Source: DASPXY01 sp038227745
GTDB taxonomy: Bacteria; Planctomycetota; Planctomycetia; Gemmatales; Gemmataceae
Length of the DNA: 15,813 nucleotides
Assembly: GCA_038227745.1 (NCBI GenBank)
Contig: JBBRPS010000143.1
Span: 1 to 15,813, forward strand
Reading direction: 5' to 3'
Positions 1-8,033 of this stretch are shown one piece after another; positions within the stretch are counted from its first letter, which is position 1, and every line of letters starts with the position of its first letter. The position numbers and the translations under genes are program-made. The notes beneath the pieces are model-generated. The model made no database searches. It was not told the origin of the DNA and saw nothing but the letters and a program-made list of their open reading frames with translations.

Positions 1-40
1 CCTCTGGCCAGGCCACGGGACTACGAAAGAAAGAGGGAAA

Positions 41-69
41 GCGGCGCAAAGCGCCGCACTCCAAAGCGC
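41..69. repeat. REP-like palindromic element, left copy
   Basis: Positions 41-47 (GCGGCGC) and 51-57 (GCGCCGC) form a perfect 7-bp stem with an AAA loop, followed by ACTCCAAAGCGC. Positions 51-69 are an exact reverse complement of 15789-15807 at the other end of the window. The element lies downstream of tssG (which ends at 162 on the minus strand). It has no T-tract on either side, so it is not a typical intrinsic terminator. I infer a dispersed REP-like repeat. Confidence 0.7.
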
Positions 70-161
70 CTCCCCGCTGCACCCGAACGCAAACCACTCT
101 AGCGTTGAAATACGGATTAAGGGCCGGGGTGGGAATGCGTCGCCGGTTTCCGAGCTGTGGG

Positions 162-1427
162 TCAGGACTCCTGCGCGGGCGCCGCCGCCACACGCTCCCT
201 CTCGTTGACCCAGAACACCTCCTCGCCCTCGAAGACGGGGTCGTCGGCGTCCTCGACCGGCTCGCGACTGAGCGCCCAGGTGTTCCACCCCAGGCGCGGC
301 CCGAACTCCTCGTCGTCGGTCAGGCAGCACTCGGGCACGTCCTCGGCCCGCAGCACCAGCTGGACGTCGAAATTCAGTTCCGGCCCGACGAACAGCCGCA
401 CCAGATGCGCCAGCAGATGGAACGCCTTGTGCTCAGCCGTCGGGGCGCTGTCGGGAATGAGGTCGGTGAACTGGCCGTAGCGCAGCGGCCCCAGGCGGAT
501 GCGGATCTTGCCGAGCACGTCCCACACGCGCTCGCCGGCCACGAAGCTCGACCCGAGCAGGTTGTTGCTGTCGCCGTCCGACAGGCACGACTGGTTGCCG
601 CGGTCGAGCTGCAGCCACTGGCCGTGGAACTGCCGCACCGCCACGGGCAGGTCGAAGTAGTCCTGCAGGAGGGCAACCAGCCCCGCCGCACTGCGCGGCC
701 GCTGCACAAGCAGGCCGCTGTAATAGATCAACGCCCGGTCGTCCACCTGCGCCAGCACGCGCTCGCGGCCGCCCTCCGCGCCCGCCTCCCATTGCGACAC
801 GCGCAGCCGCCGCCGCAGCCCCGGCGTGCCCATGCCGATGAAGCTCAGCAGGGCGCGCGTGAAGGCGTCCGGTTCCGCGCGGTCCCACTCGCCGCGCTCG
901 TAGGCGACGGCGAAGCGGTACTTCTCCCAGGCGCGGTAGAAGAGCGACAGGAAGCGGTGGTTGAACAGGTCGAGCCAGTCGCGCAGGGCGGTGCGCTCCG
1001 GCCCGCGCGCGTCGCGCTGCAGCCGCAGCAGCAGCTCGGTGTAGTGCCGCGGCAGCACGCCGCTCGGTCCCGTCAGCCCGAAGAACGCGACGGTCATCCG
1101 CGGTGCCTCGATGTCCGTCGGCGCCGTGAGCTGCGCGATCTGGCTGGGCGGGAAGCTCAGCGACAGGTGGGCGCGGAAGCGGACGACCTCGGACGCCGGC
1201 GGGGCGGCGTGGCCGACGGGGGCGCGGCCGGGGCTCAGCTTCTCCAGCAACCGCACCGCCTGGAAGAAGTTGAAGCGGTACGACTCCTCGAACAGCCGCG
1301 TCGCCAGGCTGGTCCTGGGAGCAGAGATCGGGGGAGTGAGAGTGGGAGCGGGCCGGATCACTTCCTCCTTGGCCCGCGCGCTCTCCTCCGTCAAACGAGT
1401 GGGAGTTCGCCCGCTCTCGGTGGCCAT
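162..1427 (-). CDS. tssG: Type VI secretion system baseplate subunit TssG (ImpH/VasB family)
   Basis: TssG is a cytoplasmic baseplate wedge component of the type VI secretion system; in the family it works with TssF and TssE under the contractile sheath. The 421-residue product shows the family hallmarks in order: an N-terminal FNFFQAVRLLEKL segment (about residue 53), a central LFNHRFLSLFYRAWEKYRF segment, and a C-terminal LNFDVQLVLRAEDVP...LGWNTWAL segment. It is longer than the roughly 330-350 residues usual for TssG: about 45 Pro/Thr-rich residues precede the first conserved block, and about 35 acidic residues follow the last. The ATG at 1427 lies inside the end of tssF (37-bp overlap) with GAGGGG 11 bases upstream, so translation is probably coupled to tssF; a start slightly further in cannot be excluded. 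It is last of the three tss genes visible here, and 161 bases without a gene follow to the window edge. Confidence 0.93.
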   Translation of the reverse strand: MATESGRTPTRLTEESARAKEEVIRPAPTLTPPISAPRTSLATRLFEESYRFNFFQAVRLLEKLSPGRAPVGHAAPPASEVVRFRAHLSLSFPPSQIAQLTAPTDIEAPRMTVAFFGLTGPSGVLPRHYTELLLRLQRDARGPERTALRDWLDLFNHRFLSLFYRAWEKYRFAVAYERGEWDRAEPDAFTRALLSFIGMGTPGLRRRLRVSQWEAGAEGGRERVLAQVDDRALIYYSGLLVQRPRSAAGLVALLQDYFDLPVAVRQFHGQWLQLDRGNQSCLSDGDSNNLLGSSFVAGERVWDVLGKIRIRLGPLRYGQFTDLIPDSAPTAEHKAFHLLAHLVRLFVGPELNFDVQLVLRAEDVPECCLTDDEEFGPRLGWNTWALSREPVEDADDPVFEGEEVFWVNERERVAAAPAQES

Positions 1428-3250
1428 TTCTTGAAGTACCCCTCGCCCTGCTTGGTCTTGCCGACCAGCTGGCTGAACGAGTTGATCGAGGCGTAAAGTC
1501 CCAGAAAGCGCTCCAGCACCGAGGCGAACAGGAACGCGCCCGTGCCGACGTACTTCTGCTCGTCGAACTCGAGCGCGACCTCGATGCCGCGGCAGAAGCC
1601 GCTCGCCGTGTCGCCGCCGGTCCGGCCGATCACGCGCCGCGTCTTCATCGACACGATGCCGTCGATGAGCTGCCGCGTCACCGCCGCCAGCTGCTGCTGC
1701 CCTGCCTCGGGGTCGGAGAAATCGTAGAGGCGCAAGATCTCCTGCAGCGCCTCCAGGCCCTCGGCGGGGTCGGTGAGGGAGAGGTGGTTGAGGCACAGGT
1801 GCGACACGAGCCGCCAGTGGGCGCCGCGGCGCAGCGGCGGCCGCAGCGGCGATGTCGGCATGCGCAGGCAGCGAATCTGCGCCAGCGGAGCCGCCCCCTC
1901 CAGCGCGAACGTCATCTCGTCGCTGGCCTGCTGCAGCAGCGCCGGCAGGTCGCGGTTCGTGCAGACCGTGCGTATCACCAGCGTCTGGTCGGCTGGCAGG
2001 CGCGGGTTGAACGCCAGGTCCACGAGGTTGAGGTAGACGTCGGTGCCGCGGTCGTCGGGGGCCGTCGATAGGCGCCGCGCCGGATACCAGAACGTCTGCT
2101 GCTCGTCCTGCCCCCGGGCGTGCTTGAACGAGTAGAACGGCTGGTATTCCGTGGTGCGGTTGGTCGCCGGGTCGGTACTCGTGACCGACTCGACGGAGTA
2201 CACCTCCATGCCCAGCGGGTGGGCCACGTCGGGGACGATACGGTACTCGTAACGCGCCTGGTTGAGCGGGATCGGCTCGGCGGTCTGCTCGAACAGGTTC
2301 ACGACCGGCGTACAGCCCAGCCGGAACGTGGAGGCGTCCACGGCCTGCTCGACCGTCTTGACGGTGCGGCCGAGGAAGATCACGACCTCGACGCGCGTCT
2401 GAAAGCCGGCGCGGCGCACCTGTTTCCAGCCGCCGAGGTCCACGAACATGAACTTCGTCGGGAAGGCGAAGAATTCCGTCAGCAGGCGGTAGCCCAGGAA
2501 CGAGCGCTGCGGGTAGAGCAGCAGGCTGTCGTCTTTCTCGAAGCCGACCTGCGACAGGCACTGTTCGGGCTTGAGGACCAGCGGCGCCGGCCCGCGGTCG
2601 CCCTCGACGGGGCGGAACACCACCTGGAGGGCGTGGTTGAAGATCAGCTCGTACAGGTGCGGCATGAGCTGGCTGTCGCCGAACAGGTAGAAGCGCAGCC
2701 TGTCCAGGTCCAGGTCGGCGAAGGTCATGCCGGAGAGGCAGTCGAGCTGCAGGCGCAGGGCGGCGGCGGTACGCGGCGGCACCTGCATGCCGGGCGGGAA
2801 CGGCGGCGATTGCAGGCGGGCGCTGGCGACCTTCACCGGCCAGAGGGTGACCGGGTAGCCGGTGCGGAAGCGACAGGGGAGGCTGCGGACCGGCGGGGTG
2901 TAGAGCCGGCTGCCCTTGTCGATGAGGAACCCCTGCGGGATCTGCCCGCGCGCCGGATCCAACTCGAATTGCAGGACCGCCAGCGACGGGATCGGGGCGA
3001 GGTAGTGCGGGTAGAGGACGCCCAGCAGTCCCTCGGTCAATTCGGGGAACTCGTCGTCGAGCTTGTGGTGGATGCGGCCGGCCAGCAGGGCGAACGACTC
3101 GATGAGCCGCTCGACGTGGGGGTCGGCGCTGCGGTTGGGCTCCAGCAGGAGTCGGCCGGCGGCGGCGGGGTACTGGCGGGCGAATTCCTGGGCGAGCTGG
3201 CGGATGAACAGCAGCTCGCGCTCGTAGTAGGGGAACAGGCTCTCGCTCAT
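1391..3250 (-). CDS. tssF: Type VI secretion system baseplate subunit TssF (ImpG/VasA family)
   Basis: TssF is the large wedge subunit of the type VI secretion baseplate and acts in the cytoplasm at the inner membrane. The 619-residue product matches the usual family length (about 590-630). It opens with the very typical YYERELLFIRQLAQEFARQYP block, followed by DPHVERLIESFALLAGRIHHKLDDEFPELTEGLLGVLYPHYLAPIPS. Later family-like blocks include FFAFPTKFMFVDLGG in the middle and RVIGRTGGDTASGFCRGIEVALEFDE with LERFLGLYASINSFSQL near the C-terminus. The start at 3250 is fixed by these N-terminal residues and by an ATGA overlap with the tssE stop (3247-3250), a classic coupled junction. The end overlaps tssG by 37 bases. 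Read as intact, with no frameshift or missing block. Confidence 0.96.
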   Translation of the reverse strand: MSESLFPYYERELLFIRQLAQEFARQYPAAAGRLLLEPNRSADPHVERLIESFALLAGRIHHKLDDEFPELTEGLLGVLYPHYLAPIPSLAVLQFELDPARGQIPQGFLIDKGSRLYTPPVRSLPCRFRTGYPVTLWPVKVASARLQSPPFPPGMQVPPRTAAALRLQLDCLSGMTFADLDLDRLRFYLFGDSQLMPHLYELIFNHALQVVFRPVEGDRGPAPLVLKPEQCLSQVGFEKDDSLLLYPQRSFLGYRLLTEFFAFPTKFMFVDLGGWKQVRRAGFQTRVEVVIFLGRTVKTVEQAVDASTFRLGCTPVVNLFEQTAEPIPLNQARYEYRIVPDVAHPLGMEVYSVESVTSTDPATNRTTEYQPFYSFKHARGQDEQQTFWYPARRLSTAPDDRGTDVYLNLVDLAFNPRLPADQTLVIRTVCTNRDLPALLQQASDEMTFALEGAAPLAQIRCLRMPTSPLRPPLRRGAHWRLVSHLCLNHLSLTDPAEGLEALQEILRLYDFSDPEAGQQQLAAVTRQLIDGIVSMKTRRVIGRTGGDTASGFCRGIEVALEFDEQKYVGTGAFLFASVLERFLGLYASINSFSQLVGKTKQGEGYFKKWPPRAGELPLV

Positions 3251-3735
3251 GCGCTGGGTTCCCCGGTGCGGATGGAGGTCTCGCCGCTGGCCAGCTCCAC
3301 GACGGTCTCGAAGACCACCTCGGGGGCGGGATCGACGTTGAGGCGGGCCTCGATGTGGAAGCGCAGGCTGAGGTCGTGGAGGGACGCCGAATCGGTGAGC
3401 GTGATGCGGACCTCGCGCAGGCGCGGCTCGAAGCGGGCGATGACTTCCTCGATGCGGCGGCCGACCTGGCGGCGTTCCTCGGGAGAGTTGACGGCGCTGG
3501 AGACCAGGTCGGGCATGCCGTAGGTCAGGACCGAGTCGCGCAGCTCGGCGAAGTCTTCGGGAAGGTCGCCGTAGGACCGGCGCGCATTGAGGAGTTCCTC
3601 CAGGTCGCGGCGGACGGCGTCGGTCATCTCCTGCAGGTCGTAGCCGTGGCGCAGCCGGTGCGCGTCCGCCTCGGCGGCGATGAGCCGGTCCAGGAGCGGC
3701 GGCAACAGGTTGGATTGAGAAGGAATCGTGGACAT
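3247..3735 (-). CDS. tssE: Type VI secretion system baseplate subunit TssE (gp25-like)
   Basis: TssE is the gp25-like baseplate protein that helps nucleate sheath assembly. The 162-residue product has the family size and a GPW/gp25-type region from about residue 30 to the C-terminus: an N-terminal LLPPLLDRLI helix, a DAVRRDLEELLNARRS segment, a SVLTYGMPDL segment typical of gp25-like proteins, then RRIEEVIARFEPRLREVRITL. I chose the ATG at 3735 (MSTIPSQSNLLPP). A longer frame exists up to 3831, but the extra residues look non-conserved and that start would lie in the -35 box of the candidate promoter at 3804-3831. No strong Shine-Dalgarno precedes 3735. It is the first gene of tssE-tssF-tssG, and its stop overlaps the tssF ATG. 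Sheath, Hcp, TssK and membrane-complex genes are not in the window. Confidence 0.9.
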   Translation of the reverse strand: MSTIPSQSNLLPPLLDRLIAAEADAHRLRHGYDLQEMTDAVRRDLEELLNARRSYGDLPEDFAELRDSVLTYGMPDLVSSAVNSPEERRQVGRRIEEVIARFEPRLREVRITLTDSASLHDLSLRFHIEARLNVDPAPEVVFETVVELASGETSIRTGEPSA

Positions 3736-4200
3736 AACGGTCGTCCGTCGGGGGCGTGGGCCTCTCCACAAGACGCCCGGAGTGCCTGGCCCATCGCCTG
3801 GTAAGTCTAGGACTTCGACGGGTTTCGCCAACCCCTGCCGGCCCCCGCGGCGCAGCAGGACACGGCTCGCTTCTGCGCCTCGGGCGGTTCCGCCGTTCTT
3901 TCCCCCGGAACTTTTGCCACACCCAGGAGGGTGCCGCGGCGGAAAATTCGTTGCAATCGGCCCTCCGAGCAGATACCCTTGGCTGCTGGAGTCGAAGGCG
4001 AGGTCCGGGAGGGAGTCCCGCCGGGAAAGATCCGTTGCGGGAAGGAACCGGCAGTTTTTCGCCGCCCGTCGGGCCGCTCCGGACGGCCAACCCGCTAACC
4101 CCGCAACGCAATCTCAGAGCGTCGTAGTCCCTGAAAGCACGCGAACACGGCGAAGGCCTACTTCCTGGTCTCGCTGAACCAATCCAGAAAGGTTGAGACC
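3736..4200. other. Intergenic region between divergent tssE and the 4201 gene
   Basis: These 465 bases hold no gene I can support. Open frames here on both strands are low-complexity, Arg/Pro/Gly-rich, and lack recognisable motifs. The region should hold regulatory signals for both flanking genes. A good minus-strand promoter candidate sits at 3804-3831. For the plus-strand gene I find no convincing promoter; TTGCAA at 3951 followed by AGATAC is too weak to call. Confidence 0.6.
3804..3831 (-). promoter_or_regulatory. Candidate sigma70-type promoter for tssEFG
   Basis: Reading the minus strand, TTGGCG (3831-3826) is followed after 16 bases by TAGACT (3809-3804). Each box matches 4 of 6 consensus positions. 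Transcription would start near 3797, giving a leader of about 62 bases before the tssE ATG at 3735. It is found by eye; planctomycete promoters are poorly characterised. Confidence 0.4.
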
Positions 4201-6135
4201 ATGGCGCTGGGTGATCTGAACGAGCCCTACGATCTCATTGTCATCGGCCGCGGCAGCGCCGCCGCCTATTACCTCGAATCGGTGCCGCGGCGCTACCGCT
4301 CCCTGAAAGACGAGGAGCCGCTGCCGCTGACAATCCTGGTGATCGGCGAGGACGACCCCTGGGCCGGGGCACGCGGCTACCAGCAGGGGACGTATGGGCA
4401 GAACATCAACCAGGCCTCGCAGGTCCTGGCACACCGGCAGGGCGACACCGCCCCGGTCTCCCAGGGTCCCCAGGACCGGGTGGACTGGGCCGAGCAGAAC
4501 AAGAAGATCCTCAAAACCGTCGCCAACGTGGTCGTCAAGGCGACCGTCACCTACGTGGGGAAGGTGGCCAAGGTTAATCTCACGGACCGGGAGAAATTCA
4601 AGGTCTTGACCAGTCAGAAGGAAGAATACTACGGCTGCAAGATCGTCATCGCCGCGGGGGCGGGGATTGAAGCGGACGGCGGCCACGAGGATTATCACGC
4701 GATGCCGCCGGAAGTGAAGTCGGCCAATCTGCCCGGCGAACAGGTCATGAACCTGGATCGGTTCATGAAGATCGGCAAGGACAAACACTCGGGGAAGAAA
4801 GTGGCCATCCTGGGCCCGAAGGCCGGTACGGACGCCGTGATGCAGGCCGGCACGCTCGGCTATCCGGCCGCGAACGTGTACTGGCTGATGCGCAACCAGG
4901 TCCAAACGGGCGGCTTCGCGAATGTGTATCCCGGTGAGAATGAATCGGAGAAAAAGAAGATCTCCACCATCGTAAGTCAATCGAGCCAGCGGATCCTGGC
5001 GTACCAGGATAAATCGCTGAAGCTGGCGCAGTCCGGCAACAAGGTCAGGGTAACCTGCACGCCGGTGGCCTCGTCGCTCATCAAGGAAGCGAATTTCGAG
5101 GTGGATTTTTTCGTCTACTCCATCGGCCAGTCGGTCGGGAACATCCTGACGGCACCGCCGCAGGAGGACGATCCGCACAAGAAGGCCCGGACGTTCCTGG
5201 ACACGAAGCTGCAGGCGGAGCTCGAGCCGATCTACGACATCAACCAGCGGCTCGGCGACAAGGACAAAGGCGACAAGCACGAATCGGCCCCCTGGCAGCA
5301 CGTCTGCGGGGTGCAGATCGGGGGCACGACGTCCGAGTCCGGGCTCATGATCATCGGCGCCACGGCGTTCCAGGTGGCGGCCGACGTCAACCACAACTTC
5401 TTGCAGTACGAATACCGTCAGCTGCTGGACGTGCTCTGCACCCGCCCGGGTTTCTGCGAGCGCGCGCGCGAGCAGTACCCGGAATTGATGGCGGAGTGGT
5501 CGCTCAGCGAGATGCGTCGGCTGTCGCCGACGCAGTGCGACACGAAGGAGAAGGCGTTCCTGCTGGCCTGGCGCACCCACCTCGACGAGTACATGGGGAA
5601 CTGGGTGATCCTGGACTTGATCCGCATCGGCAACGCCACCGGCCAGGTCGATGAGCAGGTGAAAGTGGGCAAGCATTTGTGTTACCTGTTCAAGCAGCGG
5701 TGCCTGGCGGCGGAGTACCTCTACGACGAGAAACGAGAGCTGAAGGTGGAAATGAAAGTGCAGGCCATGCTCAAGCCCACGAACAGCTTGCCCGAGGCCT
5801 TGCAGGATTGCCTCCTGCTGGCCGCCGTCCAGGCGAACGTCAGCGCCATCAACGCGCCGACGCCGGCGCACCTCCAAAAGAAGACGAAGGTCGATACGGA
5901 GGAGTGGCACGCCAACTTTCTGGAAAACAAGACCGAGCTGCGCGCCTACATCGCGGCGCACTACCCGAACATCGCGGAAGACAAGGCGAAAGGCTTCATC
6001 GAAGACATTGCTTCGAGGCGGAAATTGAAAGGAAATATGGGGTTCGACAAGGGGGAAATCATTGCTTTCGAGAAACAGCTGGAGCTGCTGAACACCGTGG
6101 CAAGCCCTTCCTCGTCCTGGTGGCCCTTCGGCTGA
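4201..6135 (+). CDS. Putative FAD/NAD(P)-binding Rossmann-fold protein beside the tss genes
   Basis: I do not recognise the family. The 644-residue product begins with a beta-strand and glycine loop typical of dinucleotide-binding folds: DLIVIGRGSAAAYYL at residues 11-25, a GxGxxA variant of GxGxxG. A second strand ends in IGEDDPWAGARG (48-59). IVIAAGAG (148-155) and VDFFVYSIGQ (301-310) resemble the ATG-type strands of flavoprotein reductases, VAILGPKAGTDAVM (201-214) looks like a second nucleotide-binding loop, and GLMIIGATAFQVA (381-393) resembles the final FAD strand. Residues from about 400 to 630 are mostly charged and helical, with no motif I know. No signal peptide or membrane segment. 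The ATG at 4201 has GAAAGG nine bases upstream. It is divergent from tssE and convergent with the 6315-6980 gene. A redox enzyme is likely; a tie to type VI secretion is inference from position only. Confidence 0.75.
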   Translation: MALGDLNEPYDLIVIGRGSAAAYYLESVPRRYRSLKDEEPLPLTILVIGEDDPWAGARGYQQGTYGQNINQASQVLAHRQGDTAPVSQGPQDRVDWAEQNKKILKTVANVVVKATVTYVGKVAKVNLTDREKFKVLTSQKEEYYGCKIVIAAGAGIEADGGHEDYHAMPPEVKSANLPGEQVMNLDRFMKIGKDKHSGKKVAILGPKAGTDAVMQAGTLGYPAANVYWLMRNQVQTGGFANVYPGENESEKKKISTIVSQSSQRILAYQDKSLKLAQSGNKVRVTCTPVASSLIKEANFEVDFFVYSIGQSVGNILTAPPQEDDPHKKARTFLDTKLQAELEPIYDINQRLGDKDKGDKHESAPWQHVCGVQIGGTTSESGLMIIGATAFQVAADVNHNFLQYEYRQLLDVLCTRPGFCERAREQYPELMAEWSLSEMRRLSPTQCDTKEKAFLLAWRTHLDEYMGNWVILDLIRIGNATGQVDEQVKVGKHLCYLFKQRCLAAEYLYDEKRELKVEMKVQAMLKPTNSLPEALQDCLLLAAVQANVSAINAPTPAHLQKKTKVDTEEWHANFLENKTELRAYIAAHYPNIAEDKAKGFIEDIASRRKLKGNMGFDKGEIIAFEKQLELLNTVASPSSSWWPFG

Positions 6136-6185
6136 GGCGGGGCCTGTCCTTGGCGGCGGCGCCGCGAGATTCCGCCGTCGCGGGC

Positions 6186-6230
6186 AGCCCGACGCGCCAG
6201 CGCGGGCCCCCCTCGCTGGCGCGTCGGGCT
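6186..6230. repeat. Large hairpin repeat, copy 1
   Basis: AGCCCGACGCGCCAGCG (6186-6202) pairs perfectly with CGCTGGCGCGTCGGGCT (6214-6230): 17-bp arms around an 11-base loop. It shares its first 21 bases exactly with copy 2, 70 bases downstream. The pair sits between two convergent genes and could end transcription from both sides, though there is no T-tract. Translated fragments of this repeat (SPTRQRG, ALARRA) are, from memory, common in planctomycete protein predictions and mark non-coding repeats. Confidence 0.85.
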
Positions 6231-6255
6231 TGTATGGGCGGGGCGGAATCCCACA

Positions 6256-6300
6256 AGCCCGACGCGCCAGCGCGGGCACCCCGCGCTGGCGCGTCGGGCT
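6256..6300. repeat. Large hairpin repeat, copy 2
   Basis: AGCCCGACGCGCCAGCGCGG (6256-6275) pairs perfectly with 6281-6300: 20-bp arms around a 5-base loop (GCACC). This is the second unit of a tandem pair with 6186-6230. Between the units, CTTGTATGGG (6229-6238) and CCCACAAG (6250-6257) are also roughly complementary, so the whole 6186-6300 block can fold as nested structures. Confidence 0.85.
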
Positions 6301-6314
6301 GGTGGGAGGATCTT

Positions 6315-6980
6315 TCATGCCGGAGTAATATGGTCGGCATCGAGCAAGAAAACGGCAGGCCCGTTGACGACCTGGTAGCGATCGTCCAGAAGACTGACAT
6401 TCGCCAGCGTGATTCCCTGGTACTGGTAAACACCCGCGCCGGGATGGATGTGGCCGAACACCACCAGCCGCGGACGGATTTGCAGGATTCGCTCCAGCAG
6501 ATGGGGGCAGCCACAGCGGCGGACCCCATCGCCTTGCGGCACGCCGTCGCCGAAGCCGAACGGCGGCCCGTGGACCACCAGAATGTCGGTGTCGTCGGGG
6601 ATCAGCGCCCACTTCTGTTTCAGCTCCTCCGGCTGGCCGTTGAACGCCCAGTCGAAGAACCACGGCTGCCACGGCGTCCCCCAGATGTGCAGGCCCTCCC
6701 ACTCGACGCCGGAGTCCTGCAGATACGTCCAGGGTAGGTCGCGCGGCACCCGCGCCGGCGCCTGCTCGAAGACGAAGTCGTGGTTGCCCGCGACACCGAT
6801 GATCTGCCGCGCCTGCCGCGCCCGCAGCCAGGCCCGGAAGGGGCCATCGAGCCACTCCGCCTGGAACGCCAGGCCGTGGTTCTTCACCGGCGTCAGATCG
6901 CCCGCCAGCAGCAGCAGGTCGCAGGGGGGCAGGTCGTTCGGGAGCTGGCCGTGCATATCACTGAGCGCGACAACCTTCAT
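6315..6980 (-). CDS. Calcineurin-like metallophosphoesterase (MPPED/239FB-like)
   Basis: A 221-residue cytoplasmic two-metal phosphoesterase. All the family metal motifs are visible: D8-x-H10 in SDMHG, D28 in AGDLT, N66-H67 in GNHDF, H137 in VVHGPP, and H177/H179 in GHIHPG. The spacing, the GTPWQPWFFDWAF segment (101-113), and the short length resemble the MPPED2/239FB subgroup of class III phosphodiesterases, which act on phosphodiester substrates such as cyclic nucleotides in vitro; the substrate here cannot be told. The ATG at 6980 directly begins the first strand (MKVVALSD) and is preceded by a clear AAGGAGAG Shine-Dalgarno a few bases upstream. It is divergent from the HD-domain gene, with 178 bases between, and convergent with the 4201-6135 gene across the hairpin repeats. 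It looks intact. Confidence 0.92.
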   Translation of the reverse strand: MKVVALSDMHGQLPNDLPPCDLLLLAGDLTPVKNHGLAFQAEWLDGPFRAWLRARQARQIIGVAGNHDFVFEQAPARVPRDLPWTYLQDSGVEWEGLHIWGTPWQPWFFDWAFNGQPEELKQKWALIPDDTDILVVHGPPFGFGDGVPQGDGVRRCGCPHLLERILQIRPRLVVFGHIHPGAGVYQYQGITLANVSLLDDRYQVVNGPAVFLLDADHITPA

Positions 6981-7158
6981 GCGTCTCTCCTTCGGCTAGG
7001 CCGTGGGTCTCTGACGTAGGATCTCGGAGTCCGCGAAAAATTCAAGAGGGGCCGGCGCGGTACGCCTCGAGGAAGCGCCGGGCGGTCCTCCCGGGGCGGG
7101 TGATGGATGGTCGGCGCGACGTTGCTACACTATCTGCGGCGGTCGCAGGGCGGTCCGT

Positions 7159-7860
7159 ATGTGGCGACATCAGAGAGGGCGGCTCGTGCGTAAGGCGGAC
7201 GGACTGGCCGGGGCGCCCATCGAGGAATTGCGCCCGGCGTGGCGGCAGTTGCTCGATGACGTCGGTGCGGATCGCGCCGCCGACGAGCGCGTGTTCGCCG
7301 AGATCGTCGCCGCCTACACCGGGCCGGGTCGCTTCTACCACAACCTGGGGCACGTGCGGGCAGTCCTGGAGGCGGTCGGGCGGCTGCGGTCCGAGGCCCG
7401 GGACTTCACGGCAGTGCGCTTTGCCGCCTGGTTCCATGACGCTGTCTACGATCCCCGCGCCGGCGACAACGAGGAGCGCAGCGCCGCTCTCGCCGGCAAG
7501 GCCCTGGCGCGGCTCGGCGCCGCAGAGGCGATGGCCCGCGAGGCGCAGCGTCTCGTGCTGCTGACGAAAGCGCACCGGGCCGACCCGGACGACGCCGATG
7601 GCCGCGTTCTCCTCGACGCCGACCTCGCGGTCCTGGGAGCGCCCGAGGCGGAGTACCTGATTTACGCCGCCGCGATCCGCCGGGAGTACGCCTGGGTGCC
7701 CGACGAGGCTTACCGCGCCGGCCGGGCGAAGGTGCTGCGCGAGTTCCTGCGGCGCGAGCGGATCTACGCCACGGCGGAGATGTTCGCCGCCCTCGAAGCA
7801 CCGGCGCGGCGGAATGTGGAGGCCGAGGTGCGGGCGCTCGAAGCAGGACCGGCGTCCTGA
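7159..7860 (+). CDS. HD-domain metal-dependent phosphohydrolase (COG4339-like)
   Basis: A small soluble HD-superfamily hydrolase of the COG4339 type, whose members have no firmly known substrate and are often misannotated as an NMDA receptor subunit. Visible metal motifs, numbered from the ATG at 7159: Y60-H61-N-L-G-H65, the F92-H93-D94 pair, N104-E-E, and D153 in LLDADLAVLG. The C-terminal IRREYAWVPDEAYRAGRAKVLREFL block is characteristic of this group. The first 20 or so residues look non-conserved. A GTG at 7186 has GAGAGG 8-13 bases upstream and may be the true start (224 residues); the ATG at 7159 has a poorer ribosome-binding site. TACACT at 7126-7131 could be a -10 box, but no -35 is evident. 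Nothing shows a functional link to the divergent phosphoesterase. Confidence 0.88.
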   Translation: MWRHQRGRLVRKADGLAGAPIEELRPAWRQLLDDVGADRAADERVFAEIVAAYTGPGRFYHNLGHVRAVLEAVGRLRSEARDFTAVRFAAWFHDAVYDPRAGDNEERSAALAGKALARLGAAEAMAREAQRLVLLTKAHRADPDDADGRVLLDADLAVLGAPEAEYLIYAAAIRREYAWVPDEAYRAGRAKVLREFLRRERIYATAEMFAALEAPARRNVEAEVRALEAGPAS

Positions 7861-8033
7861 GGCGCGGGGCGCGCGAAACGGCAAGCCCACTCCCGTAGCG
7901 ATTGCCTCCTCCGGGGGAGCATCCCTGGACCCTGCACCGGCGCCGACTCCCGTCTCTTACGGTGAACCCGCACTGGCCGTGGTCCTGCGGACCGCGGCTG
8001 AAGGGAACCCAGGCAGGCGCGAGGGCCGAGACG

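Noticed and set aside
105..1496. Long plus-strand open frame over tssG, and a similar one at 2120-3523 over tssF
   Set aside because: Low-complexity Arg/Ala/Gln/Val-rich translations antisense to genes with clear family motifs; typical high-GC shadows.
3901..3960. Sigma54 promoter for the type VI genes (TGTGGCAAAAGTTCC on the minus strand)
   Set aside because: Lacks the GC dinucleotide of the -12 element at the right spacing; the sigma70-like site at 3804-3831 is better.
3756..4127. Small plus-strand gene in the tssE-4201 gap
   Set aside because: No motif, weak start, Arg/Pro/Gly-rich composition, and it covers the candidate tss promoter.
4201..6135. Calling the Rossmann protein a type VI effector with immunity partner
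   Set aside because: No PAAR, VgrG, MIX or Rhs domain, no toxin motif, and no small immunity-like gene follows; only proximity supports it.
6186..6300. CRISPR array
   Set aside because: Only two units, each internally palindromic, with no spacer-repeat pattern and no cas genes.
4114..6855. Minus-strand 913-residue open frame over the 4201-6135 gene
   Set aside because: It runs antisense to a frame with Rossmann motifs and includes the hairpin repeats (SPTRQRG-type peptides); no domain seen.
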